Shown: positions 13,901 through 28,900, numbered from the stretch's first letter. The stretch: 64,000 nucleotides of DNA from Anseranas semipalmata (GCA_013399115.1 VXAA01006526.1:979815-1043814); one strand, 5' to 3'. The notes: generated by a model not told the origin, from the sequence alone. Made by a program: numbers and translations.

Positions 13901-16900
13901 CGAAGGACAGCTTTACCAAAGAGAAGCACCAACACATAAAGCAAGCATCTCTTTGATCTTTAATATGCTGTTTGTAATGAAAAGGTTATTGTTTCAAAAT
14001 TTGCAACTGCATTAAAAATAAACACTAATGGTATTTATTATGCAAAGAAACCATTCTGGGCAGTTTCAGTTAAAAATGTTTATTCATCAAGGTGGAAGTG
14101 GGGTAAAACAGAAGGAAAGTTTGCACATACGTACTCTACGGCTGCTATTTGGTCCTTCACTTCCACTGATCCCAAACATCGGTGGACCTCTTGTAGGATC
14201 TTGAGGCCTTGAAATCCACTCCCTCTGCCATCAAATCGAGCTACGATGACATTATCAGAGTTGACAAGCACTGAGTCCCAGTCAATGTGAAACTTATCTG
14301 TAACCAACTGGCTGCCTGGAGCTTCATCACTGCAAATACCAACACACCAGACACAAACGAAGACTATTGACAATGTGATGCACTTTGCCGTTCTCTGATA
14401 TTTTATTTAACCTAGATGGCAGAGTTCAGTTTATTCAATCCTGTTGAATTACTGTCCCTTCCATTGAAATTATCCCATTAGCTAGTGGTATCCCTGCAGT
14501 AACAGTAAGCAAAATAATTTCTTTAACTTTATAACCATTATGCTGTAGTATTGCCAATAGCTGAATATACTTTACAGAAGGAAACAGAAAATTAAAGCGT
14601 GTAGTGCTACTTATAGGTTAAAGTGAACAAAAAAATAGTATAATCACTAATGGCTAGTTCAGTTCTGAGAAGGCTCATGTACAATTTGTTAAGTTGCACT
14701 AAATAGACAAAAAGGAATATTCATTCCGTACCTTGATTACGCTTTTGTAGGATACATAATACTATTAAGAAGGTTGCCATCTTCAAAAATAATAATTGCA
14801 TTATTGTATCCTCAAATGGATTTTTTGAAATTGGGTACAAAGAAGACTAAAGTACACATTGGAGGAAATTATATTTTCTCCATCCAAATTCACAGCAAGA
14901 AATGGATGCAGGCAAAAGTGATAAGTTTATTTTATGACTTAAAAAAAAAAAAAAAAAAAAACAGACCAAAAAAAGTGGAAAAGAACTTGAATGGGAGAAT
15001 GCAGTGTGTAGAGGAACAATAAGCATTTTACATTGAAGGCAAACAGGCAAATATATTATTTTCCTTCCAAAGAAAACAAAATGTCAATTTTAAAAGGGAA
15101 GCTTGGCATTATTTTTTCCCCAAGATAAACGCATAATAAGAGAGTAGGCTACCATGAAGTTGTACAAAATGCAAAATACTCCTATGCAGGCTGCATCTGC
15201 CAGTTGAATGCAAATTAAAATGTAAAAGAGTCTGTGCTAGCTGTATGGAAATTAGATTGGACAGTGTCTGTGGGGATATCCTGTCTAAGGGGAAAGAAAG
15301 ATGAAGACAGAAATTATTATTTTGCCAGAGAAGTCATAGCTGGAGAGACTTATATAAACCTGGGGGGAGGAAAGAGAGATAAATATCTTGCTCAATAACT
15401 ACTGTCTTATATATACAATAAGATAATGTTCATTATCTTTTTTTTTTTGGCTGTGGATAGCATAGATCACCTTCAAGGTAATCATCCTATTAATTGGCAA
15501 GCATATGACAAATACATATGTTCTCAAATTCAGCAGAACCTACCATGTATACATAGCTGCTGTATCATCTGGATTACTTACTTGTAGAGTTCGTTAAAAT
15601 ATTTTGTGCTTGATTCATCATTATCTTGTGTATCAATTTTATAGATGGCTTCATAAAAAGAAAAGAAGAGTGTTTTTTGTTTGCTTAACCAACTCAGTTG
15701 TGATTACACACAACTACGATAACTGCAAACAATGCAGAACAATGAATTTGGAAATACTGATTGTCAAGTGAGCTCTGCAGAAAACACAAGTTTCAGAAGT
15801 ATATTATCATTACTATTTGTAACAAGAGCAGGAGCAGAACAATTCTTTCAATTTATGGTAATTGTACAGACCAAGGTTTTCAGAAGCACTCTACATTGAC
15901 AAAGATGGTTTCACAGAGCTTCCACCACTATTTCTAACAGCAGCAGCCTCAGATCAGTTAAAGCTTTTTTTTTTTTTCTTTTAAAGTTCTTCCAACTTTT
16001 CTAAAGAAGAAAACCTGTCAGAAATATCCTTGTCTGGCTAGTTGTCTTTAAAACAGTTTAATGTACCCCACACAAGTGAAAATATCGTGAGTCAGCCCAC
16101 ATCCCTCCCACCTAACTTAAGAACAAAACAGGTAGTGTTCTCATTTGTTTTACACATTATATATCTAGGCACTTGGGAAAAGGGGAAGAACCATCACATT
16201 TGCAAGCTTTCCTGTGTACCAGAAAGTGCTTTAAACCAAAATAGAGTTTTAAGTGAAAGATGTTATCCTCAGATAATTTCTTCTATTAAAAAAAAAAAAA
16301 AAAAAAAAAAGGAAAATCAGGCAGAGCCTCAGCAAGATTCTCTGTGGGTGAGAACTGACAGCAATGTTTTTCCAAGCTCCTTCTCTGGAGGGCATAGCTG
16401 GGCTACTTTTAGGCTCAGACTTTAAACTCATCTACCACTCCTTCACGATAGATTTGACATATTGCTTTTGGAAGCAATTTTCCAGGCTAATTTATTTCAA
16501 GAATGTCCATATAAGAAGTCTGTGACAGGCATTTAAAGCCATTTCCATTGAGGTACATGTCAAAATTCCCATTAGCATCAAAAGGTCTCTACTCATCAGC
16601 TGTTACTATAAAATAATACTGATTATCTGAGGTGCGACTCTGTTCTCCACAGAGAGACAGCATATATTCTATACACCATTTAGGCCCCACTTTTACCCTT
16701 AAAAGAGGCTTCTGCAAGGTGTTAATCCTTTTTGCAAGTTTGAACATCACCTTGAGGGCTCTGTAACAAAGTAGGTTTGTTACTGCAGTGCAATAATAGA
16801 CGCACAGCTTGATTTGTAAAGTTTGTCTTGGGATTCCAGCTTTCTCAAAGGTCAGTTTTTGTTTTACACTCATCACTACTTACAGCCTAATTACAATTCA

Positions 16901-19900
16901 CTTCTGTTCAGTGGTACCCCATTCATAGGATTATTTCATGACCCCTCTAGTAAGCCTGAATGAAAGTCCATTCCATTTATGCTTGGGTGTAATACAAATA
17001 CAGAAGTCTTCTTCCCACCTGACTATGGATGGACATAAGGGAACCATAGACTAACCAAAACACTGCAGCAAAATCAAAGCCAACACCAAAATGCCTATGA
17101 AAAGCTACATCTTCTTTGCCATCCCTAAGGGGTTCCTTAAGGAGTAGTACCCCTGTCATCTCCAGACTCAAGCAATAAGAGTAGGATGATTCAAATGAAG
17201 AAGATGCCTAAAGCTTACTGATTGATTTTTTTCCTTCTTGTATGTGACAGCACTTTTTTTTTTTTTTCTCCTGACTTTCAAAGTACAGAGCTGCCTAGTT
17301 TGTGTCTTCGACAGTGACTACACTTGGATTATGTGTCCTCTGTGGCACCACGACTGCTGATGACTTGGGCAGACTGCTGAAGTTCACCATTGAGGTACCA
17401 TTTAAATAGACAGAAGGCATCAATAATAAACCAATATCATTGACCTCAGTGGGTAGTTTGTATGCCTCTTGCAAGGCAGTCACATACATCACAGACTGTC
17501 TGTAAAAAGGGGAAACTCATTGTAAGTTCATACACTGCTGAAAAGAGAAGAATCTGTTCTTTTGGATTCTGTAACCAAAAGCTTTAACTGAAGTCTCTGT
17601 TCATGACTAGAGTTACAGCCTACAGGGGATAATATAGCGTTACCAGAGAGGCTGTTTCTGCTGTACTCTGAGCTCTACTCCTCTGCCACTCTGCTATCAT
17701 GACTGCAGCAAAAATTTATTCCAGGTTTTGCACCATTTAAAAACTAAGTGGCAAGATTTTAAATTGGAACTTTGGAAGTTAGACTGTTGACTAAACAGAG
17801 GGAAAAACAATTTCAAAAGATACGTGGAAAATAACCACTATCATCACTGCTTAATTTCCTTACACCTTTTTCTGTTTCTGCCAAGCAATGGATTTGATGC
17901 AGCATATGGAAAAGGCATCTTGATAGCAAACATGAGAGACTACATCTCAGAAGATAAAATCTACCCACTATACACAAAGAAATATCACTGACAAAAGTCT
18001 TTCTTATGGTGAAACTGAGTGGATGAAGAATACTATTTTGCAAAAACTAGTGAATGGAAAAATCCACTTCATTTTCAGATTTCATGAGCATCTCTTGTTC
18101 AGCTTTCAAGCACACCCACCATTACTGGTCAAAAATCAGGGAACCCGAATAGCCTCACACACACTGAGGACAGAAAATCCCAAACATTTTCTCCCTATTC
18201 ATATACCCTTTTAAGATATACCAGACTACAACTAGAAATTGATAGCATATTTATATCTCCTCCCTGCAGATATGGCCAAACAAATTAAAATATATCACCA
18301 GAAGTGACTCCTTTAGTAGGGCAAAATCATGTGATACACAGGACTGAAGTACAAGAAACAAAATTGTGAAAATACAATTTTGAGAACAAGAGATGTGACA
18401 CTGTCTTGTGTTATCAGAAAAGGAGGTGAAGTTTTGAATCACCTCTAGTCTTTCTCTAAGAAAGATTAAATGAGCATTTTATTCACATTATAAGATGCGT
18501 ACTGCTGGAGGGAAGTGAAGGAGGCTAAAAGATAGGGGAAGCTAAAGGAGGACAGATCTTAGCTCAACTATTCCCCAAGCCCTTTCTGGGGAGAAGACTG
18601 AAGAGAAAGGGAGTGAGAAGGTCCATTATGGCGCATAGCACCAGGACCACTGCTGCAAATGAAACAGCTGGAGTAAACCTCCAGCCTGTCCCTCCTTTAG
18701 CCTAAAGCTAAATGAATTCTCCCTCTGGGCCATGAGAAATGTTATGAAGTTCAAAGAATGGGGAAGAAAATCAGACTTTGAGGTAACAGAAGCACAATAG
18801 AGCAGTAAAATATTGCCAGGCTTGGTAGAGGCAGGATGAATGAAGGCATTAGATGGATAGCCTGCAAAGCAGCTAGTGAATCATTCACGTGACTTAGGGG
18901 TCCCAACAAAATTAAACTTTGCAGCTGTTTTACAGGTGAAGAACTGGTCAAATAAAGAGGCTTTTAGGTACATCCTCCTTTGCAAACATATTGCAAACAA
19001 AATAGTGGAATCCACCACGTATTTTTCCACTTCACCTTGTAGACAAGCATTGACCCTTCACTTTCAACCGCTGCCAGTTAAAACAAGTAATATCCTTTAC
19101 AAAATTGAAAGGTATGCAAGATGGCTATCAATATAAAAAGCGCCAATATCGATATATAAAATATATATACCTCAGATCTTGAATATTTCCCAGTACTTGT
19201 ATTATGCCTCTCTAAATTTCTGTTAGTCTTTTAATGAGTTATTCCTGAAGCTGTAAAAACCTTCACTTCCAACCTTACTGTCTTATCTTGCTATCAGTCC
19301 CGAGAGTGTAGTAACTAGAAGCATAAACAGATTTGATTGCTTGTGCAAGGCCTAAATCTTTCATCGTTTCAGTAACAGGTGAAGTGATTCCTGTTTATTA
19401 CCAAAACATAAGAAAACTAGTAAACGAACAAACAAACAGAAACCTCTTGGAGACAATTCACTGTTGCTTTGGAGAGTACTCTGCTGTTTTTTTTTCCCTT
19501 GAAAATCAGAACAATCTTTCCAGTGATTCAGTTTTACAATAGCCACTTACATATTGGACAATTTTAAATGGTGTTGAATAATAAATGCTGACATTTAAGA
19601 TACATTATCTACATATTTTGAAGGAATGAGGTTAATTATGTTCAAGAAAAAATAAAGAATGATTATCACCTCTCATTTTATTACCCAGATTAAATGCCAG
19701 AGTCTTTACTTAATCATTTCCTGTGTGTTACTAAGAAGTGTATCTTCCAACTTTTTTAATGAGTAAGGTGAACCATAATGAGAAAATCAAGGATCTAGAA
19801 TTTAAACTTTGATCTTAATTATACAGAAAAGCGATGATAATCACACTATCAGGCAATTACTGTACACCTCTCTAATCTATAGCTACACTGTATGTATTAT

Positions 19901-22900
19901 ATCAGAAGGAAACCAAGTGTGAAATGTATTAGTTGTTTAGGAGAACAAACAGAAAAAAGGAGAGTGTTATAATCTATTTAGCATTTTATGGCCTATGCAT
20001 CACAATTCCAGAAAGAAGAATAGTGCTAACCAACAAAAGTGGTTTCTATATGAGATCTACTTGTTAGATAGTCTGGTCATACACGGATGAACATAGATTT
20101 TAACATAGCAATATAATGATCTTCTATTTCAGCACTGCAGAATGCTTTGCAACTGCTAATGGATGAATCTTAACAAAATCCTTATGATGAAGAATACACG
20201 ATATTTAGTGCCTGGTCCTTAAGTTGAGCTTATGTCTACATGGAGCTGTACTGCGTTCACACCAGGGTTTTATGCTGTGACCAGAACCCACTGAGACAGG
20301 CTCCCTTCCAAGATTCAGCCTTAACACTCAGAAGCCAGGGTGCCATGTGCTGGGAGGCATCCTTTCATAAATATAGAAGCCTTATTATAGCCATGCACCT
20401 TTTATATGGCTACCAGCTTCCAGTTTGAAAAAAATAAATAAATCCGGAATTGTGTGACTATGAAAATAACTCCAAGCTTTCTTCCCTTTATCCATTTCCA
20501 AATTCTGTTAGGACTGGAACTCTATTGATCCAGAGAGCACATAAACACTACACAGAAGCATTTGCTGCTACCAGAAATTTACAGTAAAATTATGAACCTC
20601 AGCCATCAAAAAAGGACTTTATTCTGAGGAGTGAAATTGGCCACCAGTACAAAAGTCCTGCAGACAGAGCTGAGACCACACAAGCAAACCAGATCCTGGC
20701 AAAATGTATGACTCAGGGAAGGTGGATCTTCACCAGAGGCTTGGAGAGACTCTGAAGCAATCTCTGCCATATTTACATGCCATATTTACCCTCCAGCTTA
20801 GGAAACAAAGCATCAGAAGCCTCTGTACACCTAACCAGGCATTTAATTTGGACTGCAAAGATATATTAGGTGATTTTTTTCTTTAAATTCACATTCTCTT
20901 TTACCCATCTTCCTTCTTTTCGTGCCACTCTTTTTCATAAGCCCATTTCAGATGCAAATTGACAAGGAGTGCAAAAAACACTTCATATCTGCTAACACTT
21001 CACTATTCCAAACGTCTATCTTCTCTTTATATATATCTAAGTGTATGTAGCCTGGATCAAGATGTTATATCACATCTCCTTTCCAAAAAAAAAAAAATGA
21101 TACACAATTAAACCATTATTACCAAGGACACTGGTAAGCATCCTTTTTCAAACTTTCTGTGGCTGGAATAGAATGATAATTGTAACACAGCTGAAAATGT
21201 AAGCAAGAAAGTAGCTGCAGCTGAGCAATATGAAAGGCACCACTTGTTATCAGCCACTAATACAATTCCTGTCTAACATCTCATTAGGAACTGGGAGTTT
21301 CTCAATCAGTCCCAAAAGTCCCACTCTGGGACTCAGGAAAGTCAAATATCTGGGAAAGTATATCATATATACAACTAATCAGTACTTTCTGTAAAAGCTA
21401 CATTCTCTTCTTGGACCTGAATACTTTTTTTTTTTTTTTTGAAAGTGAACAGTGAAATAAACTTTATGATGTCAATTTGGAGTTGTGTGGGTCAACAAAT
21501 TACCTTCTGCATGCACACACATTTCCAGTCATACTTTCTCAAGAGCTAGACAGGATTTCTTAGGCTCAAATAATCATACCACAAGGGAACCTTCCATAAC
21601 TTCAGTGACAGTTTTCAGTTTTATATCTCATTTTGGGACATTTTAACTTTAACTCAAAAAAGGATTGCTGGTAACCTTAGCTTAAAGTCTGTAAAATGCT
21701 GCTGAAGAAATACAACTACCTTCTTTTCTAGAGAAGTAGGGGGACACAACATATGCAACACTACATGAGCCAGGATAGATTTCTCATGTTAAATTTTCAG
21801 TTTCATACTTTAATTAGTATACAGGGTTTTCTACAAATACCTCCTGTTAAAACCAACATCGAGAATTCAGCATTGCAAAAAAAAATGACAAAAAAAGTAG
21901 TATCTTTATATTAAAGTTGTAGATACCACAATTTGTATTCACAACTGAAGTATTTTTTATCCCACATGCACACCATAAAAAATAAAACAATTATAAAGTA
22001 TACTGATACGAGTTGGCCACATTATTCACTCAATGGGCACTGATAACTTCAGCAAGCTTAAATTTAGACCCTGCCTCAATATTGTTCTTGGTTATTTGAA
22101 TACTTATATATAAAAACATTTCATAACAGTATTTCCTTAGCTTTTTTGTTTTTTCCCCCCCTTTTCCTGTCATTTTTGCCTTGGCCTTCTCCAGGTTTCT
22201 GATGCTTCCTTTCCTCTCTAGGTTCTACCTGAATATATAACTTCATATTCTACCATGTCTATGTATAGCAGACAATATATTTACCAGGATACCTAAAATA
22301 GGAAGTGTTACACTGCTAATACCTTAGTTTTTCCTTACCCTCAGAAAAAAGAACATGTGCAAGCTTTTGCAACTCCAAGTAATGCTGCTGGTGCCAATTC
22401 ACAGGGTCCATTTGCCTTTGGCACACTTAAAAAAGCTGCTTAAAATATAATCATGCTTCAAGATCATGCTAGCAAATACTGCAAAGATAAAATAATCCAT
22501 GTGTCCTCTTTCTCCACAAGAAAAGAAAAATGTGTTCATAAGCCACTTAAAGAGAGCTTCCACCACTGCACATAAATACGACTGAAAAGCCTGAGTTTTA
22601 AACACAAACTAGGCTTAGAAATAAGCAGGTTTATGCCTCTCTGTCCTATTACCTAAGAATTGATCTGAATAGAGGAATTCAGGATCACTCAGTAGCTCAA
22701 GCCTGTGAATTTGACCTCACATATAGAAATAGTGATTTGTGCTGTCATTAACAGGAGGTCTGTTCCAGGTGATACAGCTCAGCAAAAGTTATATTTTCAT
22801 GAATTTAGTAGTGCAGTAATACATCTGTGATAGCAAAATTCATATCAATTTGTTCCATATGGGACTCAAAGATCTATCCAAGGCTGAACGCATTCTGGAA

Positions 22901-25900
22901 ACAGAGAGCACATCTTGGAGGTATTAAGCAGAACTGTGAACCCCTCTATGGGATCCAGGGGTAAAGCAGCACTCTAACAAACATCAGGATAAATTCCCCA
23001 GTTGTTTGGTCATTAAGAGTCACAGTTACATTGCAGAGGGACAGACAAGGTTAGGGCCAGAAAGGCACAGAAGGAAGACTATAAATACAGGAAAGCCCTC
23101 TACACCTATGGCAGCCACCATGCTGAGCTCAGGTGGTTTTCCTAGGCAGGCTATAGGCACACTCATGGCTCTGCTCCCTTCCTCTGTTATACGTTCTCTA
23201 GGTAAGTAAGTTAAAGGGTGTCTCTGAAAGAAACACACACACAATTTCTTTTTAATGTTGCTGGGGAGTACCTCATTCCTCCCATAGAGGGTTTCTACAA
23301 ATATCAACAGACTTTGGATCACGCCTACAATGTCTTCAGCCACTGATGCTCAAAAATCTTTTTTTTTCCTTTCCAGTGCTACTAAAAGCAGTTTTGCTGT
23401 ATGCATCTTAACTGAGCCCCTCTTAGAAGATCTACCCGTTTCTATCAGGGATAAAAAAGACAAAAAAGGAGCACACATTCTGAATGAGATCCTCTGTGGG
23501 TAGACATCAGTATGGATCCAGGAAAGACTGCAGAATTACTTGCACCTTCACCATCAGAAGGGCTGGTGGTTCTCCTCATCAAAGTAAAATCAACCAGAAC
23601 TGGTTTTGACAAGCTCAAAAACAAACAAACAAAACAGGCATCTCTTCCAGACAGTGCCTATAACAAAGTCTTCCTGAGAAGAAGTCTTTTCAGTTATCAA
23701 CTCAAATCCATGAGGCAATTTTCTTACACAACGGAGAAATACATTTTCTAAGTAGAGAATTAAATGTTTTTATGAAGTACTTTTTCATTATTTTCTGTGA
23801 TTCTATACAGATACTTACATTATTAATAGAAGGGCATACTGGTTTCGATCCGTGAAATCTTTTGGCAGTGTCAACTGTAAAGGGAGTTCTTTTAAGAAAA
23901 GAGCAAGACATTAAAGGCTGGTAGTTACACAGATGAAAAACAGTAACAATTCAAGAAAGCTTTTGGTCTGTTAAAACAAGATTTTTCCAAATTTACCGTA
24001 ATCCTCAATGTGAAGCATTTTAATTTCAGTCCTGGAATTCTTTTTCTTAAAAACAGCTTCTTTCAACACAGCATTATTTTCCAAAATATAAAACTCTGTA
24101 GAAAACAGCAAGAAAAAACAAGTTGAAAGGTACAGAGAACCATCATTCAGAGAGAAATCAAGATTCCAAAAACTTAAAGGAAAAGACACAAATGTGCAAT
24201 AACAACTCTTGTAAATGATTTCCTTCTTTAAATACTTTTTTTTTTTTTAATATATATATATATAATGCAACTAATTAGCAATTCAAGAGCAATCAGCTTA
24301 ATTCAAAACATATACATCTATTCCCTTTTCTGGCTTCAGCAGGCTTTGTTTTTGTTAAGTACTAACAATGAAATTGCTGATGACCAACATGAATACTAGT
24401 ATCCCTGACAAACACTAACAGCAGCTGTTACAGGGGAAAGGCTAGTCTGTTGGGCAATATCCTAAGCCCCAAGTAGGCACGCTTTTTCAGGCTACGTATT
24501 CCAAGTCAATATTTAGTCATTACAGCTCTACTTGATCACTGCATTTCCTTCTCTGTCTTCTGCACTTCAACCAAGAACAAGACTTCATTTGGTTTAAAGC
24601 TGCAGACAGATTTGAAGCAACCCTTTTTTCATGTGGAAGAAAAATTAATTAGTCTTTTTTTTTTCTTTTCTTGTTTTCACTCAAATTAACAATCTTGCTT
24701 TGAAAATGCAAATTTTTCATTAAACAATAAACCCTCCACTTAGGTCCAAAAGGGACAATCTAAGGAGAATGTCTTTTCTGGGCAGTCAACCAAAATAGTG
24801 TAATTATAGTCTGAGGATGAAATAATTGAAGTAATCCATAATCATTCTTTTATTAATTGAAGAGGATAATCTAATCTTATACTGAAACGTTATGGATAAA
24901 TTATCTCTCTTATTATTTGTTTTCTTGATTTCACAGCTATCAACCTCCCTCTATTCTGATTTGCTTTGTTTTGCTTTAAGATGCTCTACATAGATCTCTT
25001 AAAATGATTCACTATCAATAGTAGGTTAGATACAAATAATAAAGAGCCAAAGCATACCTTCACAGAATTGAGTAGCACTACAGAAGTCAATGAATTTTAC
25101 TTTAGCAGTATCTACCTCTTACTGAGTTGGATAAAACTCCTTCCCCTTGGTGTGATATGGCACTGAGATTTACAAATACTGTCAACAGTGACATTAAAAA
25201 AATAGAAAACTGAAGTGCACACATTAATTAACACTTGATATTGATCAGTATGCTACTTCAACATGCAAGGTTAGGTCATCTGTTGTTTAATAGCGGCTGG
25301 TCCAGGACAAAAGGACTCTGCAGGCAAGCAGAGTACAGAATTTTTAGATTATCCCCAGAATTTTTCCCAGAATCCATTGAATGAAATTGGGACAGGTAAG
25401 GATCGCTTTAGTGGTTTTGAGTGGAAAAATTCAACCTTTCCTCTAATCCACAACAACAGTTCCATGTGGAACCACAGTCGAGTTGGAGGTAGTGTTGTTA
25501 CTTCTACTGCACCAAAGAAATACCTCAAGTCAGAAAAATTCTTCTGCTCAATGATAGTCTTCTATTACAAAGCACCCCAAACAGCCAGGGAATTCCTGGC
25601 TACAGATTTGGTGTCAATATGCAGAACGTAATGAGTAAAATTTCAAAATTAGAGGTACTGAATTCTTTCCTTAAAAGGCCTTATTCTTGGACTTGCCAGC
25701 ATTGAAAATGTCAGTGGAGTTGCTCTGATTTGAGAAATGTAAGAGCAGGACTAAGTTCATTGTATGTAGGTCAGATTTTATGATCAGTCCTCCAAGGACT
25801 GTACTTTACTTCAAGATAATTGGATTATAACTTTAAAAAACATCTCTAAAAATACAGAAGGTCTGTCATAACAGCAGCATAATTTACATAGAAAGTGAAA

Positions 25901-28900
25901 GGGATGAAGACGAACCTGCCATCTAATTAACTCAGGTGTAAATAGAAGATGAAAGATAGGCACTTAGCATAAAACACATCTGAAAAGCCTTGGAAAGTTT
26001 TAGCCATTTGATTACCTTCTCTCCATATCATTTTCAGATGTGTATGTTGTTAAAAGTTAAATAATAGAACTTTTTATGAATGACACATCTATTAGTTTTC
26101 TTTTACCTGCAACCATCTTCCCCCTCCCCCACGCTCCCCAAATCAACCAAGGACAAAAATAAAATATAACTATTCTGTAAGGAATACTCACTTCCACTGT
26201 TACTTGTACTGTGCACGCTAACAACTGGAATGCCCGGCCCTGTTTTGAAGACAGAAGAAAAAACAGAGGAAGTGTAGGGTGGTTAGTACTCAGTATTTTA
26301 ATAAATAAGAAAGAATGAGAACACCAGTAACCTCATAAGGCCAGATCCTGCAAGCCCCGTACATATGCTTCACTTCAAACACAGCAGTAATTCCACCACT
26401 TCTCTTGGGAAGGACATGGTTAAGATTACAGGACCAACAGTGGGAAACAGACTGCATTCTGCCTCTTCAGCAAGCAGTCTAGCTCCCTGCACCTAGAAGG
26501 AGATTTTTCTTTTTATCTCCATGTGTTAGCAACAAGTGAAGAGTATAAAAATCAGAGGCACTTAAAGGCACTGTCTAGAACACAGCAGTTTGACATTCTG
26601 AAGCTGTAACTTTAGGTTGATGGGAAAGTGAATTAATGATAATATCCACTTATATTCTCTACGGAAAAGCTACAGAGGTGTTGAAAAATTATCACATATT
26701 TCACTTAATTATCTGCTCAAGAAGCTCCTTGGGTATCTCAGCTCTGTAATAGCAACAACATCATGGTTGAATCTAGGTGTAATGTAATCTTCATGGTAAA
26801 TGAATTGTCCCACTCCCCACCTCCCCCAAACATGGAATTTGTGCACAGGAAACTTAGCTTTATCTCAGTAAGACACGCGCTTGAATTACATGCAGCTAGT
26901 TACTATTGGGCTAGGAAGGATGATGCAGAAAAGCTGAAGACCCTGAGAACCACATGGCAGATAAAGACATGGACCCTCCTTTGAAATTAGGATTTCAGAC
27001 TCCTTATATATTCATTGGAGAAAAGAAAAAAAAATACTTTGACAGCAGTTCAGAGACAGTTTAATGCAGGTGTTTTGAGTCATCCCGAGGAGGTTGTCTC
27101 TCTCAATTAATTGTGGCACGAGCCTAGGGAAACTTAAATACCTGAAATAAATAGCATGATGCCATTCACAGCCTCCACTGAAGATTTTTATCCATTTAAT
27201 TCTATGCCTCAGGGAGAATATTGACAAAAATCTTACAGGTAGATTGCTGACAAATCAAAGCTTTCTGCCTTGGCTTTTCAAGAATAAATTTCTTCAGTTG
27301 TCTCTTTTTCTTTGTTTTATTTTTTATTTTTTTCCAGCTCTTTTTACTTCTTTTGAATGTGTTGTTTTGCTCTGAATTCTGATTTAAGAAAGATGGTTAT
27401 TCAGAACATGCCAGTTTGGAGGGGAAAGCACTGACATTTTCCAGGCCATCTCTATTTACTGTCCTAAAAAAATGGAGGGTTGTCAGATTTTGGGAAAAAA
27501 AAAAAAAGAAAAGGAGATTAAAGTAGATTAAAAACCAATCAGAAAGCAGAAAGACTTGTGTTAAAGGCATTGTATTATTAAAGGCATTAAAGCTCATCAG
27601 AATTAAACACACTCTTGGATTTACCATTGACCTCCTATAACTAACATTAAACACACCTTATTTCCTGCTGTATAAAATGGGAAAAACAATTACTCCCCTT
27701 GTGAATTACTCCCTATCTCATCTGAATGGAGAGACTAACATCTGTTAGTGTTTATGAAGTGCTAAAGGAAAAATCCACAAGCAGGGTAGAAAAAAAGTGT
27801 GACGCTTGCCAAGACTGAGAGGCTGCAGAGCTGGTTCTCCTCCTACCAGACTAGAAATTAACACCTCACTCAGGAGATGGGTACAACTGGTATACTGAGA
27901 CAGATCTGGATGAGGGTAATTAAGAAGAAAAAATTATCCTAATAAAGGTGCTTATGGGTAAACAGAAGGTGGAAGAAACTTGCACAGATGAAACCAGTCC
28001 AGCGTTCCCCGGGATTTTCAAGTCTTGCTTTTGCAACAATTCAGTCAGGTTTTTAGTTGTTGGAAAACCAGTGTGTATGCACACAGATGTGGCTTCACCT
28101 GTCTCCTCAAATTAGTTTAACTTGTATGCTTGCAAGCAGCTCTGTGGTTATGTTGCTGTCAACTTAAAGATACCGTCACAGATCCGCACCATCATAGTCA
28201 TTTTACAGAGCTGTGGCAGTACATGGGGGCCACACTGCTGCCAGAACTGTTGAGCTCTGGCCAACAGCAGAGAACACTTCTGAATAATCCCACGACGACA
28301 AACGTACATTAATGTAAGAAGTAGGAAAAAAATAATGATGCTGTTTTACCATCCCTGCCCATCACCTTCAGCTTAGGGCAGTCTACTGGTTGCAATTCAG
28401 TGAAGTGCAGGTTTAATCCTGGGAGGCGATCTGTGGCCTTACCAGCTCAAACAGAGAACTGGAATCTCCAAAGTCACTGAAAGTCATGAGCTTGTGAGCA
28501 ATTTCATGTGCAAGCTCCTACTGGCATTCACAGTTTGATACCAAAGGAACAAATTAACAATTACAAGAAGCTAAAAAAAATAACAACAAGCTACGTTTTT
28601 GGGCCCTGGCACATTGCTGACTCAGGCCAAAAAACTCTTCCCAATTTACCAGTGCTCCTTCTTGCAGGAATCTGAGATATCCCCCACAGAGACTATGCCA
28701 AGCACAAGGGAAAACTCTGCTTAAATCATGAGGAGCTCATTACTGGTGTTGTTTTTACTCATATAAGGGTCTACGGATTAGCTCCATGATTTCTGCCACA
28801 GCTTTAACCATGTATAAACCATACAGTTGGTATATTTATTTTTTCTAATCAGCTATGTATTATAGGTGCATTTCCACAAAAACAAAACAAACAAAAAAAC

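Larger units (their letters stand above)
14330..23818 (-). other. DPP10 intron, 9.5 kb (largest in window)
   Basis: Holds homopolymer tracts: A21 at 14941-14961, A23 at 16288-16310, T14 at 17254-17267 and T16 at 21425-21440. It also holds two exon-like segments on the gene's strand, at 15582-15648 and 17295-17499. No CR1 copy recognised. The rest is AT-rich and unremarkable. Confidence 0.85.

Noticed and set aside
14847..15050. Short frames across poly(A)/poly(T) at 14941
   Set aside because: The translated runs of Lys or Phe come from the homopolymer; no gene support.
23819..23874. Acceptor TTTACAG within exon 12
   Set aside because: Using it would leave the preceding G of exon 11 out of frame and drop the conserved L-P-L-Q; the upstream AAAAG acceptor joins in frame.
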